Shown piece by piece: positions 13,948-26,583 of a stretch of 64,000 nucleotides of DNA; positions within the stretch are counted from its first letter, which is position 1, and each line of letters starts with the position of its first letter. Origin of the DNA: Megalonaias nervosa (Eukaryota > Mollusca > Bivalvia > Unionida > Unionidae); contig JAECUM010001706.1 in the NCBI GenBank assembly GCA_016617855.1, forward strand, positions 37,108-101,107. Reading direction: 5' to 3'. A program made the translations under genes and the position numbers. The notes beneath the pieces are model-generated. The model had not been told where the DNA came from and made no database searches. It saw only the letters and a list, made by a program, of their open reading frames with translations.

Positions 13948-15079
13948 GGACTAAACTATGTACTTATATATACATAATAGTTTTTTTTCTTTTGTTTCAT
14001 AATAAATTTTATTTATGTAACCCTTTTTCTGTTTTTTAAAGTGTTACATAAACAGGACAGGTGAAATATTTTCATGTAAAGCAACCATAAACACGGGAAA
14101 TACCTTGGTTTACAATTTATGACTAAAACTCTACTATCTGCACAATATACATAGACGTAAAATGTAAAAACTTAAATATCTTGGAAACAGTAGCCAAACA
14201 GTTATTTTAATTGTCATATTTGAATTCAGCACATCAAAATCCATAATAAATAACACATTTTATCTCTGAAACAGACGTCTTTTTAAAAAAACTGTAGACA
14301 AGTGTTATGAGTCGTTCCAATTAGTAGCAATATTAATTTCATTTTATCCGTTTAACTCGATGGACATCATCCAGGGTTGGTTTTTATGCTCGTCAATTTG
14401 GTGTCAGATTTAATCATTTTTCAGTCACATCATAAATAAACATCTCATTCACGAGATTGCTTTTAGTGTCTTCGTGATAATCTAGTGACAACGCGGATCA
14501 TCCTGTTCCACCCGTATAAATTATTTATCCTCTATACAAAAAAAAATATCATACATTGATCTGTTTGATCAAGGTTTTCGATTCTGGGTGTTTCTAAACT
14601 ACACACTTCAGTATGACTAGAGTAGCTTTGTATAATTGAAGTGTCACAACGGTACAGTATGTCGCCAAAACAGCAAGCCAGCAATCATGTTGTTAGCAAT
14701 ATACACAATGGTGTTCCTCGTGATGGGATGACTATTTGAAATTTTCTTTGTCGTGCGTGACGTAACAATAATAACATTAAGAGTTGAGATGACTATTCTT
14801 CATCTTAATTGTTTGTTTTGAGTGTGCCTTTAGTCCAGTCAATATTTTAAATTAGCTTCTAGTCCAGTCTATGTATATTTTGAACAGTTCGTGCTTAGTT
14901 TGATTTACATTTAATCTTCTCTGCCCATTAGTATACTTACATCCTACATAGTTGATTTCTCTATTATGGTATAAATGAATATCTTCTAATTTTAATTCAC
15001 TCAATTTACAAATTGTCTTTACGAAATTTTATACTTATTACTTGCTCGTTGCTACAGCTCGGATTGTACTAACATACCG

Positions 15080-15080
<1 letters not shown>
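13948..15080. other. No recognisable feature
   Basis: AT-rich sequence, no supported ORF or repeat. Confidence 0.55.
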
Positions 15081-15083
<3 letters not shown>

Positions 15084-15110
<27 letters not shown>

Positions 15111-15175
15111 CATACATACAAACATGCATGCATGCATACATACATACATACATACATACATACATACATACATGC
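15084..15175. repeat. (CATA)n microsatellite
   Basis: About 20 CATA units with a few CATG variants. A second short array lies at 15543-15574. Tyr/His-rich ORFs over it are artefacts. Confidence 0.95.
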
Positions 15176-15544
15176 ATACTGCTTCGTGTGTGTTAGTTTT
15201 CTGCTGTCATTTGCCCATTGTTCAGCTTACTCTTGTTGTCTTTCCGACACACGGAACAACATCGTGGTTTAACAATAGTGAAGCTTGGACTAAATCAAGT
15301 CTTATATTCTTTCTATGTCCACACTCTGTAATAATGGAAATGTTTTTGTGAAGCGTTGCTCTGGAACCACTTTGGGTGTACACAAAACTATTCCTCCTAC
15401 ACGTGTCGATATAGTTTTCACTTTTTTAACAATATATGGACACATTACATGAACATATTTATCCATATATTGTTCTCTGTTTCGTTTTGTTTCATACAAG
15501 TCAAACAGTAATAGGTAGCCTCCACCTTACGGTTATGCTTTTCA

Positions 15545-15575
<31 letters not shown>

Positions 15576-15839
15576 CACAGAGCTTTACGGGAGCAGTTGC
15601 TGCTTAAATCAAAGTGACAACTCAGATATGGGAACAATTTAAAGATGTGAGAAAAAAATGTAATATATCATTGAATAATTTCCACATTTAGCGCTAAGAA
15701 CTTAAATTCTTATACTGATATGAGTACGGTGGAGTAGAATGAAAAATGCGTGTTACAGAACAACATAATGGTACAAAATAACAATATCATATTGATTTTG
15801 ACATCAGTTACAATAAGAAAGATTATCATTGACTATTCG

Positions 15840-16510
15840 GGGTTTTAATTAGCTTCCTCTGGAAATGAAAAGGTCCCAAACATTTCAGCTGGTGCCATGA
15901 TCTGACGAACAATATTTTTGTAAATTGTTTGGAATGAATACTCACAAAATCCCAGTTTTTTTGTTTCAAAATACTGAGATTACTAGATAAATAGTGACCG
16001 ACTTAAATGGGCATCACGTGTACTTAAATGGGCATCACGTGTAAAAATTAATTGATAGAATTGGGTTTGGATTTTGTCGGTTTTCTCACATTAGAACTCA
16101 TGAATTTTCTCAAAATTGGCATGAGAATGACAAATCAGTAAATTAAACATGCATTGTAGTGAATAAAGGTAATCATTATTTATTTCCTAATGAGCTATTG
16201 AAATGTATCGGTGGGAGAAAATTAATTTTCCAACAGTGACAATAACAATTACATTGGAATTGCCCTCTAATTACTTTCAAGAAATGCATCTGCCCTTACG
16301 TGTGTCATTCAAACTTGTATTTCCATACTTAGCAATAAAGGTAATCGTTATTTATTTCCTAATGAGCTATTGAAATGTATCGGTGGGAGAAAATTAATTT
16401 TCCAACAGTGACAATAACAATTACATTGGAATTGCTCTCTACTTCCTTTCAAGAAATGCATCTGCCCTTACGTGTGTCATTCAAACTTGTATTTCCATAC
16501 TTAGCAATAT
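15840..16510 (+). repeat. Dispersed repeat C, copy 2, with a 172-bp tandem duplication
   Basis: Matches the reverse complement of 5894-6130 and the plus strand of 21000-21340. Inside it, a 172-bp unit starting AATAAAGGTAATC occurs twice (16162-16333 and 16334-16505) with few differences. A 22-bp unit (ACTTAAATGGGCATCACGTG) is also doubled at 15999-16041. Confidence 0.8.
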
Positions 16511-16849
16511 TTCATATTCTTCATCTTTGGCTCCTCCATCTTCTTTCTCTCTCTCTCTCTCTGTTTCTCTCTCAGACAAATATCTAGTATACATGTACGT
16601 AACAGATGAGAAGGTGGTATCCAATAATGTTTCTCATCGAACTTCAAGCAACAATAGATTTCAAAATCTGTACATGGATAATCGCTTGCCTTTATTATAG
16701 AGGTGCCAAATTATCATTATAATTTCTGGAATCTACCCTTCATTTCTAAATAGGATTACAATTGGGTTTGGGAAAATAGTTGGATGTAAAATTCGTTTGC
16801 CTTGCGAGGGACTATCCGAGCACCAAACCTTTGACCTTGACCCATCCTT

Positions 16850-17040
16850 TTAGAGGATGAGCGCATGGCCATATTGGTTAGGGCGCAGGTGCATGAGAGC
16901 TAGGAAACAGTTTCTGTTTGGGCACATCCCCCAACAAGGATGGAACAAGCATATTAAGTAGTCATGCGTATCAAACACACCCACTTGACGATGGACGACC
17001 CAGCAATTAACTCCTTCGAATAAAACGTTCATTTCGGACT
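16850..17040 (+). mobile_element. tRNA-like SINE fragment (A-box TTGGTTAGGGCGC)
   Basis: Contains GGCCATATTGGTTAGGGCGC, a tRNA A-box-like head, followed by GGTGCATGAGAGCTAGG. Similar text (GGTGGGTTAGGACGCTGG) occurs at 768-785 at the end of repeat A. No tail or target duplication was found, so the call is tentative. Confidence 0.4.
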
Positions 17041-17513
17041 CCTATGGAAGGAACAAGGCCTTCATAAATATATATGGATAGGTTTATTATGTATAAAAAA
17101 AACGGAGCTGGAAGTGCTATCGCTGGATCGTACATTACAATGCGTGATAATATTAAATGAAAATATATATTAGGAAAGAATAGTATTATAATTGTTAGAT
17201 AATTTTAATTCGTTCCCAACTGAGGTACACACACACATACACACACACACACACAATACCATCGATATAAACAAAGCGCCTTCAGTTATAATTCGTTCCA
17301 TGAAGGACTAGAGCCAGTGCGGCAAGTAACGGCACATATCGCCTATCTCCAGTATAATGGATTTCGGTTTAGAAACATTTAAATTATAAATTGACAATAA
17401 TATAGAAAATTAAAGGAAATCGTTTATCCCAGGATCGTATATAGTTTTAGATACACGAGCATATGAAAGAAATTGATATAACGATATCACAATAATAAAG
17501 GAAGTTAAAGAGG

Positions 17514-17813
17514 ATTCGTTTCCAGCAGGACTCGGTGGGTAATGGTAGCTATTTCGCCTAAAGTCTCGTTTCTAGCAGGACTCGGTGGGTAATGGTAGCT
17601 ATTTCGCCTAAGTCCCGTTTCTAGCAGGACTCGGTGGGTAATGGTAGCTATTTCGCCTAAGTCTCGTTTCTAGCAGGACTCGGTGGGTAATGGTAGCTAT
17701 TTCGCCTAAAGTCTCGTTTCTAGCAGGACTCGGTGGGTAATGGTAGCTATTTCGCCTAAGTCTCGTTTCTAGCAGGACTCGGTGGGTAATGGTAGCGATT
17801 TCGCCTAAGTCTA
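17514..17813 (+). repeat. 49/50-bp tandem array, six units
   Basis: The unit contains TCTAGCAGGACTCGGTGGG followed by TAATGGTAGCTATTTCGCC. The same text appears once, on the other strand, at 790-830 in repeat A copy 1. The array is therefore a local amplification of one end of repeat A. Confidence 0.95.
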
Positions 17814-18105
17814 GTGCATCCTAATCCTCTATATCTATATAGTTAATAAGAGTGGTAAACATTTGCTGTAGTTTGAATCTAATTCTCTTTTCTCTCATTA
17901 ATTTTGAATAACTTTTGGTCTGAATACTGTTTCAAGCTCGATTTTACATTGGATTTCGCCTAAGTCTAGTGCATCCTAATCCTCTATATCTATATAGTTA
18001 ATAAGAGTGGTAAACATTTGCTGTAGTTTGAATCTAATTCTCTTTTCTCTCATTAATTTTGAATAACTTTTGGTCTGAAAGCCATACTGTTTCAAGCGAA
18101 TCGAT
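17797..18105 (+). repeat. 155-bp tandem duplication
   Basis: The unit from GATTTCGCCTAAGTCTAGTG to the TTTTACATTG region (17797-17951) is repeated immediately (17952-18105). The two differ by a small indel near TGGTCTGAA. Confidence 0.95.
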
Positions 18106-19239
18106 GCATGATTACATTGTCTTTACAAACTATCGATTTTACTAAGATATGAGATTTTCCACAGCTGCCAGGATTTCAGTTTCACTAAACAGAAGTATAT
18201 AACATGCATGCTGATAATGTATTGAGGATGGCCATGCTACTGATTATTCTCAGGGTTCTGATAGCCGTGAATCGACACATTTTATAATGGAAGGTTTTTC
18301 GTCAGACAATAAAAATTTCTACCCCACACCAACTTATTACTTCAAAGAGGACACCGAATAATTTACTGCCACTTAAAAAACCCCACTTCATCTATCAAAA
18401 TCATTACGAATGACGAATGCAAGATTTCATTAAATCTATTTTGTCAAATTCTTGAGTCCCAGAATCAAGGCATGGACTAGTCTGGTTGACATGGACTAGT
18501 CTGGTTGAATCTCTAAGGGATTCTGTCCCTACTGCCATAAAAAGTCATAACTTTCTATCGTTATTTACCGGCAGCAAAACGTGAAGTTACATGTAAGATT
18601 CTTTCAGCAGCACTTGAAATTTATTCAATACTTCTCGTGTCAGTATGTTTTGGTCTGAAAGAAATACTGAAATCACTGATATGAAAATACAAAATGTCTG
18701 GGGATGGGGCATGGGTGAAAGAGAGACGGAGGGAGGTGGATACGTTTAGTGTTTATTTCATTGCGGGACATGTATAGAAAAGGTTTAACTTATAATACCC
18801 CAATATTAACAACACCCTAATCAAGCTTGCTACAGCTTAGCAACAGCGCTGTTTGTATTGGTACCTTGAACAAATTCTCTTCATGTCCTTAATAAGACCT
18901 AGACAGAATGATCCTGTGCTGGGCAAACATTAAGAATTAATGTTTAAAAGCATTCGATATGGTCACTGAACAGAAATCTACCCTTAATAGGCACACAATA
19001 TAAACTTGTCATTCACGAACAAGTGCCAACAGAGAACGTCGCTTAAAAAGAATAAATTAGTTCTGTTGACACTTATAAACTGTTTTCAAATTGTCATTCG
19101 TGAAATAAAATCGCCGTCGTTAAGGGAAGTCTAATACCAGGGCGTGCCATATTCGTATAGAAGCAAAGATTAAGAAAGACTAACACTAATACAATCAAAT
19201 GTACTGACAGACAGTCAGAAATATCTAGTATGTGCAGGT

Positions 19240-19480
19240 TCAGTTAGTGTTAGAACAATCTTATGGTCTGGACGCGCTGCTGCTGTTGCACCGCTGTGAT
19301 CCCTGGTTCGACACCGGGTTCCCAGCATGTGCAAGAGTAGGAGGTGATCGCCCATCCGTGGTAGGTGTTTTCCTAAGAGATCTACGGTTTTGTCCATCAT
19401 GAAAGACCACATTATGCCAACATTTTTGAGCCGTGGAGAGTTTGTGTCAGCTGGAAGAACTTGTTGTGCAATCAGCATCA
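19240..19480 (+). mobile_element. Possible SINE with B-box GGTTCGACACC
   Basis: A tRNA B-box-like GGTTCGACACC sits at about 19297 in a region that is GC-richer than its surroundings. It is followed by a non-tRNA body ending in an AAATAAATAATT run. No second copy was found here, so this is a weak call. Confidence 0.3.
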
Positions 19481-20572
19481 AATAAATAATTCTAAATAGT
19501 CTTATTCGTATGCAATTATCGATCCAGTCTACTGAGGAAGACGGTTACAATGGTCTTTCATAGGGAACTTTCGCTGTACTTCTTACAAAGACAAAATTTG
19601 ACTTCAGTGAGCACAGTCCGTGTAACGAAAATGCTACAATAGACAACATTGTCAGGAGGTGGTGGAGATGTGTGATCTCCCCAACTCCTTATGACTTTTA
19701 GTTACAGTTATCTAGGAGATGATCGACCAAGGTGTTATTGCCCGGATCGAGTAAACAACAATACACTTACATGTCAGAATTGTGTAAAGTCTATATTTAC
19801 TAAACTTAATTAAAATGTAAAGTCATCGTTTTGTGACTGTTATCGACTTTTATATTTGGCTGTTTAGTTGCTTGTTTGTTTGCTTGTTTTTTCTGTTTGT
19901 TTTTTTTTCCTCGCACTGCAGTCCATGATTCACGGCTATGTCAGTCTTGCAAATGTGCATTTTTGTTTAGGTTAATGTTGCATATGCCTTATGAACGATA
20001 ACCAAGTGTACACAGAGGTGTAGTATTGTGGGGACGCGTAATTTCTTGTTTGCGCTCCCCCCCTCCCCCCGGCATCTGAGTAACATGCGTTCCCTCACTT
20101 TTGTATTGCGCTGTCTCACTTCCTTATTTAGCATGTTCTCGTATCGAACTAATGTAATCAGACCACATATATTATAGTGTTAATGACACTGGTTGCTTAC
20201 CATATAAACAGCACGCCGTCCTCCATTGCAAGTGCGACGAGACACGGAATTTAACAAACGCCGTCGCTTACTTTTATTCTCAGTTACGAAATGAAAACTG
20301 TATATAAGGAAATAGGTCGAAGTCAAACACTGGCGGCGTCTGTTATCTTCATGTTATGTTTTAGTATTCGGCCCTTCTTGCTTGTAATACTTTCAGATAC
20401 GTGGATATTTTGCCCTAAACATCATCCAGCATTTAAGGGAATCCAAAACAAATTTAGTATAAACATAAAAATATAAATTTAAAAAACCCCGAGAAATCAG
20501 CACGTTTCCTTATCCGTCCGTATATTAATAACCCTGACGAAAAAACCCAGATAATACGAAAACAATACTGGT

Positions 20573-20597
20573 CGATCGATCGATCGATCGATCGAGA
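20573..20597. repeat. (GATC)n palindromic run
   Basis: Six CGAT units in a row (GTCGATCGATCGATCGATCG). Self-complementary. Confidence 0.9.
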
Positions 20598-20959
20598 GAA
20601 AATCGAATTTCACCAATATCTAGTTCATTCAATGTATCATAAGAGTCTAACAAAAATGCTCCAAAAATTTGACCCTTTACGTTGCTTGTTGCCATGACTC
20701 ACTGAGGTCAGTCGAATAAATATATTGTTTGTTATTTGATCTGCGTAAAATTCTTCATAAAAATGTGTTAGCTTGTGTTTTTTTTTTCGAAACGTAACAT
20801 TTTCCATGCTCATTTGAGCACTTTCATTGTCAAGTCTTCGGTTTCAAAAGTATGTAAATTTTGCACGTTGCTAAGGTCGTCATTTTCATTTTTTGGGCAG
20901 ATGGAATAACGAAGTTTAACCAAAATTATCTTGGGCTAATTTTCCTCTTATTTTCTTTG

Positions 20960-21340
20960 TATTTCAGCAATCTGTCATTATATTGTAAACTGTTTTGTGA
21001 ATCGTTGTAGTTCTGAAACTTATTAACCCTGTTAACTTGGAACTCTGTTGTTTCAACAGCTGAGTATCACATGTAAAGAATTAATTGCTAGATACGCGTT
21101 AGGATTTTGTCTGGACTTCTCAAGATGTCGGCGATATTAGGCTTTCCACGCATAAATGTTCTCAAAGAAGACTATTGTATATATCAAACTTGGCATGAGA
21201 ATGGTAAATCAGTCAAAAGGCTTTGTTTTATAAAGAATACAAGCCATTATTTCATAATGAGATATTGAAATGTATCACTTTTGGAGCTACTTTCTTTTCC
21301 CGTTTAGGAAATATATGTGCTTTTATGTAGGCGGTGCAAT
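20960..21340 (+). repeat. Dispersed repeat C, copy 3
   Basis: Shares with copy 2 the blocks GGATTTTGTC, TTGGCATGAGAATG, AAATCAGT and GAAATGTATC in the same order. No ORF. Confidence 0.6.
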
Positions 21341-22284
21341 CCAGCTAACCCATATGAATTTCAAATAACAAACGTAGGTTTCAAGCATCGATTGTTCAAA
21401 AATAGTTTTCAATACGAATCGTGCCCATTGTCAGTGAATGAACTTATACAAGTTATTATGCTCCATATTCACTGTCACACTTAAGTATCGTAAACCTGTT
21501 ACACGTTTTTATCAAATGGTACACATTCTAAGGGCAAACATGTTTGATTCAATACATCAACAAAATGTTTAAATAGGTCTTTTAACTCATTACAGTCCTA
21601 ATCATTTTTGAAAACTTTGAAGAAATCGTGGACTGATGAGAGTTAATTGCAAACCTAAACTGTCAAAGGAAGCTTGTGTACAGCCTCTGTTACCGATCGC
21701 AAACTTGCCAAAGGCACACAATTCACGGTTGAATGCAAAATTAAATAAAGTAACAACCAAAATTGCACAATTAAAATCTTTTGTTTAAAAATGTCATGCT
21801 CAGAAGTCTGTCTGACCGCTCTGTAAAATGTTACACCATTTTCAATGCATCATTCAAGCCCAAGATCTGTGTAAACGAAAAATAAAATATAATTTCTTAT
21901 GAAAACAGTTATTAATTTTGAGGCATTACATATAGGAGTTAAATGTTTTAAAATTCTGTCCTAAACTTATTGCAAAATTTAGGAACTTCATATTATCGAT
22001 GTAGTAATGCATCCATAAGTCGCACTGGAGCAGAATGGAGAAACAATCCACACCACTGTAACAATACAATGTTTGCACGTCACTCGCGAGAGATTGTTTA
22101 TATCTACTTAATAAGCGTACATTCACTGAATGTTGAGATATATTTCATGCATAGAGCCATCTTCTTGCATTCGTACGTAATTTTCTACATTTACATGTAT
22201 GAAAGTGTCATTGTATCAGAGCGTTTTGCAACTTTTGTTCCAGAAATCTATGGCTAGTTAAGGACGAATGTCATGCATTCTTTT

Positions 22285-22625
22285 GTTTTCATAAGTTGCC
22301 AAGATGTTAGATAAAAATATGTAGATAAACGTCGCTATGCTTGTCCATCTTTAGAAAAATTACTTAGTTTGATAAAATAACAGTCACCGTTTATTTACAA
22401 ATCGATTAGCAAGACAAAACAAACTACTTAATGTCTGATGTTTATGCTATGAAAGTGTTTCGCGATCCAATTTATTTTCTTTCACTGTTTGTCCATAAGG
22501 GTGAAGGCGCTGTCCACGTGGACTTTTTTGAGGGAAAAGGTACGTAGTGTTTTGTCATATCGTCCTAATTCGTAACAAGTCCTTTAGGTCACTACCGATT
22601 TTCTTATACATGTACATATATTTTA
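22285..22625 (-). repeat. Dispersed repeat B, copy 2
   Basis: The reverse complement matches 3200-3665. On the plus strand here one reads ATATGTAGATAAACGTCGC and GTCCTAATTCGTAACAAGTC. Unclassified. Confidence 0.6.
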
Positions 22626-22759
22626 CTGCATATAATTATAGATCAAAATTTACCTTCTATTACGTTATTGTTAGGAGTGTTTCTATTATTGTTGATATAA
22701 GTAAAATATAATTTAACTGATGGACAACTGATCAATATACTGGAAATCTATTTTCAGAA

Positions 22760-23830
22760 ACAATGACAAGTCGGCTTCAGTGGATTCCCCTAAGCCAACG
22801 CAGTTGATGTAGTCACTAAAAAATCTATGATACCGATAGTATGATCTTTCTTAGTGAAGGCGGTAATCTGTTACGAAAAGTTTTGTCGTAATCGGAATAG
22901 AAGCCAAGTTATTCCATATAGCATTTGAGAAAAGTTGGCGAGATCCACGAGGACATCGGAGAAATTGGTGAGATCCAAGCGGGAACCACGACTTGCCGCA
23001 GATATTAACGCGTCAATTATGAATCGTCCATGGCCACCACCACCCGTGTACGAATCGATGCTGAAGAGCACCAAAACAACATTTTACTGGAAGATGGACG
23101 CCAGTGGATCTTTGAAAATCCCATCTTTGCAGATCTTATTGTACCCAGCACCTTCAAAGAACTTGTGTCCCAGCAACAAACCAAGAGCCTATATTGGGTA
23201 TGGACCAAGTAGGTACACTGGGAATTTACCGGATTTTAAAACCAACTGTCCCGCTGTTTGATTTTTATAATATAATACTTAGCAGAGCTGAAACTGGAAA
23301 ACATGACCAAGCCCAGGAAGTGTTTACAGAATGTATGCAGCGACTATCCAAGGGAAGACCATGTCCCGAACCTCCACTGATACAATTTTCCAATTTGCGT
23401 GTTACTGCAAACACATCACCGAGCGTTACTTCGATGATCACGATCCCATCATAGTTACCATAATTTTATGAGACTTTTTCTACACCAGTCACCGCTGGGA
23501 AGATCGCACACTCGAGACTGCGCTAGCATCGTTGCCTAATATTCGATCGCGGCTATTTGGGGGCTTCCCTGCGAATAACTCATTGGTGTTTTCGTCGGAC
23601 GTTTGCGCCCCGTGGAACTAGTTGAACTTTCCACGGTGCACACGAACTTGATTCAATAATAATAGGGATGACATTAATGACTGGAAAGGAAAATCCAATA
23701 CCGTCATCTGTGCCAACGTCACTATCGACAGCAGCACATAAGTTGCACGAAATCCCACAGAGTTCTATGACTCCCCTTCCAAAATCAGCTAATGATATAA
23801 TGGATTGAGCTGGGAGTGCATGAGACATTG
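22760..23830 (+). pseudogene. Decayed coding stretch, unidentified
   Basis: Consecutive plus-strand frames look protein-coding over about 0.9 kb. One at 23030-23210 reads ILLEDGRQWIFENPIFADLI. A shift near 23200 leads to GTLGIYRILKPTVPLFDFYN and HDQAQEVFTECMQRLSKGRP (23210-23360). Another shift near 23400 leads to ITERYFDDHDPIIVT. Each block ends where another frame takes over, the pattern of a broken gene. I do not recognise the family. A mobile-element or endogenous viral protein is possible. Confidence covers its being an old coding sequence only. Confidence 0.4.
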
Positions 23831-24231
23831 TTAAGTTGGAATGCAGTGATGTGTGTTATGTATGGGCTCACATGAATTTGCTTCGTTACAGATTAAATTA
23901 TTTCATCAGAACCACTTACGAGATTATTATTATAATAACCAGGTCCGAACTTGAATCTGCATTAGACAAGAATAATCTCACAGAATTATAAAAAACTCGA
24001 ACAATACTCGTCCCTTAATACATGCAACATATCAATCAATTTAATTCTTCTCTTCAGTTCTAAAATGGTTAACTTGAAACAGAATATAGTCTATCTGTGA
24101 GCATGGCGTTATATGACAACGGTCTCACTATCTGTAAAATTTTTCGAATAAATACTGGAACATCCAATGTATCACAATTCTATAATATAACACGGTTGGA
24201 GAGAATAATATAATTTTATATGGCTCCTGTC

Positions 24232-24474
24232 AAGGTTATAGGCATGTGTCAGAAACATACAGTCAGTACCTGGTTTAGTTGGGCAGAGCCCGCTGTAAGA
24301 TATTTTGCCTTCAAGATTGTTTTTTTTTTTTTTTTAAAGAAGCCGTCCGCAAAGGTTAATGGTGTATGCTTTTATCAACATCCAACTAATACCTGGTTTG
24401 GATGGGCAGAGCCCGCTGTAAGGTATGTTGCCTTACAGGCTTTTTGTTCTTTCAGGAAACCGTCAGTAAAGTTG
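24232..24474 (+). repeat. 123-bp tandem duplication, open in one frame
   Basis: Two diverged units each encode TWF(S/G)WAEPAVRY in the same frame of a 91-residue ORF (24220-24495). The shared frame need not mean coding. No known family. Confidence 0.6.
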
Positions 24475-24637
24475 ACAGAGTCTTTACAAAATTAGTTGTA
24501 TTGTGATTGTTCAGTCAGACGTTACTGTATAAGTACCTAGATATGGTGAAATCCACGGCCAGAGAGCTTATGATTATCGGGTTTGTCAGTGCATGCGCTT
24601 TGCTCGTGCAGCATTTGGTGAACCGAATTAAGTACTT

Positions 24638-25775
24638 TGAAATAGCAAGACATAAACCAACCCACGTGTAGCGTTGTACGGGGTTCCGAAACTCGAGCAC
24701 ATTTTGGTTCATGTATAATGCATAAAACATTAAGTATACTTTGAAATAGCAAGGCATAAACCAACCCTCGTGTAGCGTTGTACGGGGTTCCGAAACTCGA
24801 GCACATTTTCGTTCATGTTGTTACGATCCTGTAGTTAAATTACATGTGTGTTAAAATTTGAATTCTTTCTAATTCTTTTTATTTCATTTTTTATTTCATT
24901 TTTATATCATTAAATGTAATTATTATTATGATGATGATTATGTTCACAGGGTCTGATATTTTGTTAGAAACATCGTGTTTATTTAAAACGTAAATGTGAC
25001 TCGCGTAAGCACGATTTTTGCATGACGGTTTTTGTCGATTCAAGTAAACAGTCGGAAATAGCTATGTAAATAATTGGTTGTGACCACGGTCATTACTAAT
25101 AATACTTGTTGACATTCTATACTACGTTGGCGATATTTCGAAATCTCCACGATTTCTTCATGCGTGTACATGAAATGACGTATGAGTTTGCTTTAAAATA
25201 CTCAGGTACCTGCGAACTAGTCTAGAGTCATATTGGAGAGTCATATTTTAACATCTTAGAGAGTTTTCAATACCTTAAGAAGGTATTCTTTTGTGCTGGA
25301 AAGAGTTGTTCGTTCGTACATATGAAGAATAACATGTGTTTTGTTATTGACGATAGCTGTACTTCATCTACCTAATTATTTTCCCTGGAGAACTACACAA
25401 CTGGCTTTGGACAAAGACATTTTCTGAAATTAATTCTAAATTGGAACAGGACAATACAAATTGTGATTCACAGTGAAAATTCTGGACAGTTGTGTTTAAC
25501 CTTCGTCTGACGTCATCATCCGCCATCTTGGAACGGAATTGAGATTCAGACTACGTCAATTTAGAACTGTTTATTCACAGGACTTGTGTTTTCACAATTT
25601 TAGAACAAATTTTTGGATCTTCTTGTTTCATATTTTTACCTTTTCGCCGTGTTTTCTAGGGAAATAAATTATTTTTGTTAACATTTACAAAGCTTGTTGT
25701 AGTCACTCTTTTCTTTGTGTTACTTTAAACAAGCCGATGCGTAACAATGTATAATGCATAAAACGTTAATTTCAC
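24638..25775 (+). repeat. 103-bp tandem duplication, second unit split by an insertion
   Basis: Unit 1 (24638-24740) runs through GGGGTTCCGAAACTCGAGCA to GTATAATGCATAAAACATT. Unit 2 starts at 24741, stops at 24818, and resumes at 25747 after the 928-bp TGTTACG element. Unit 1 therefore preserves the empty target sequence TTCATGTATAATG. Confidence 0.9.
24819..25746. mobile_element. TGTTACG element copy 2 (inverted relative to copies 1 and 3)
   Basis: 928 bp with ends TGTTACG and CGTAACA, flanked by ATGT at 24815-24818 and 25747-25750. It has a TGACGTCA-type site with CCGCCATCTTGG nearby (25508-25533) and GGAAATAAATTATT near the right end (about 25660). That order, enhancer-like site then AATAAA then CA terminus, resembles an LTR read left to right. 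The uninterrupted sister repeat at 24708-24720 confirms the boundaries. Confidence 0.9.
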
Positions 25776-25977
25776 AGTTCTGTGCCATTACGGATTATTG
25801 CTGAAAGGGCTGATCATAGGCGACTATAGGTAGAATTCACACGTAAGTTGTCAAGTCATAAACACAAACAGCCTGTAGAGTTTAACAAATCCATCCAATC
25901 TGTTATCCCCATAATTGAAATGATAAATTATTTAATTGTAGTTTTCCATGTTTGAAAAACCGTGTTATAACAAAATT

Positions 25978-26170
25978 CAGAACCCGAAGTGGAATAGTAG
26001 TTAGTGTGACTGACTCGCAATTGAAAAGACACAGGTTCGAATCTTGCAATCTGATCAGCCCCGGTCGGGTTTCACGAATTGTCTTTGAGTAACGCATCTC
26101 ACTCCGAGTGACTCTACGCTATTTCTATTGCTCTGCCGTAAAACCCCAACCCTCCCAAAACCCCACAAGT
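25978..26170 (+). mobile_element. tRNA-headed SINE (family 3)
   Basis: Has an A-box-like GTGGAATAGTAGTTAGTGTG at about 25989 and a B-box GGTTCGAATCT at 26034-26044, spaced as in tRNA. A non-tRNA body follows with CGGTCGGGTTTCACGAATTG and a C-rich end. Single copy in this window, no target duplication assigned. Confidence 0.6.
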
Positions 26171-26583
26171 CTTGATGTCGGCTAAGAAACAAGGAAGAAA
26201 TCACACTGGTTAAATATTCTACATTTAATTTTCAGGTCAGAAATACGGACTGCACTAGGCTACATGTAAAAAGGAGGAAAATTGTTTTATTTGCGATATC
26301 ATTTTATCTGCAAACGAGTCAGTAAGTTGAATTGACTGATATTAACTTTTACACCTTTTAATTTAACTAGCTTTGTTACCACACACACACACACAGCCCA
26401 ACCCAGCAGCCCTTTGAAGGGTCACTCCGGTATTCTAGAAAAGGGAATACTCATTATTGCCATCTTCTTTTCATTGTGTTCATCCGTGCGTAATTCTGTT
26501 TTTAAAGTGAGAAAAAATATTCCATCCTCCATCCTATAACCGATTATTTGTAGGTGTGAGTGTTGAAACTGGAAGAAAGTTTT

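Larger units (their letters stand above)
17500..18530 (+). repeat. Dispersed repeat A, copy 2 (contains the two arrays above)
   Basis: Homologous to the reverse complement of 1-850. Shared blocks include GAGGATGGCCA, the CGTCAGACAA block and CAAGGCATGG. It differs by carrying the 49-bp and 155-bp expansions. Positions 18530-19240 hold nothing I can name. Confidence 0.6.

Noticed and set aside
22871..23074. Minus-strand 67-residue ORF with GGGGHGRFIIDALISAASRG
   Set aside because: Opposite the better-supported plus-strand decayed coding stretch; no independent support.
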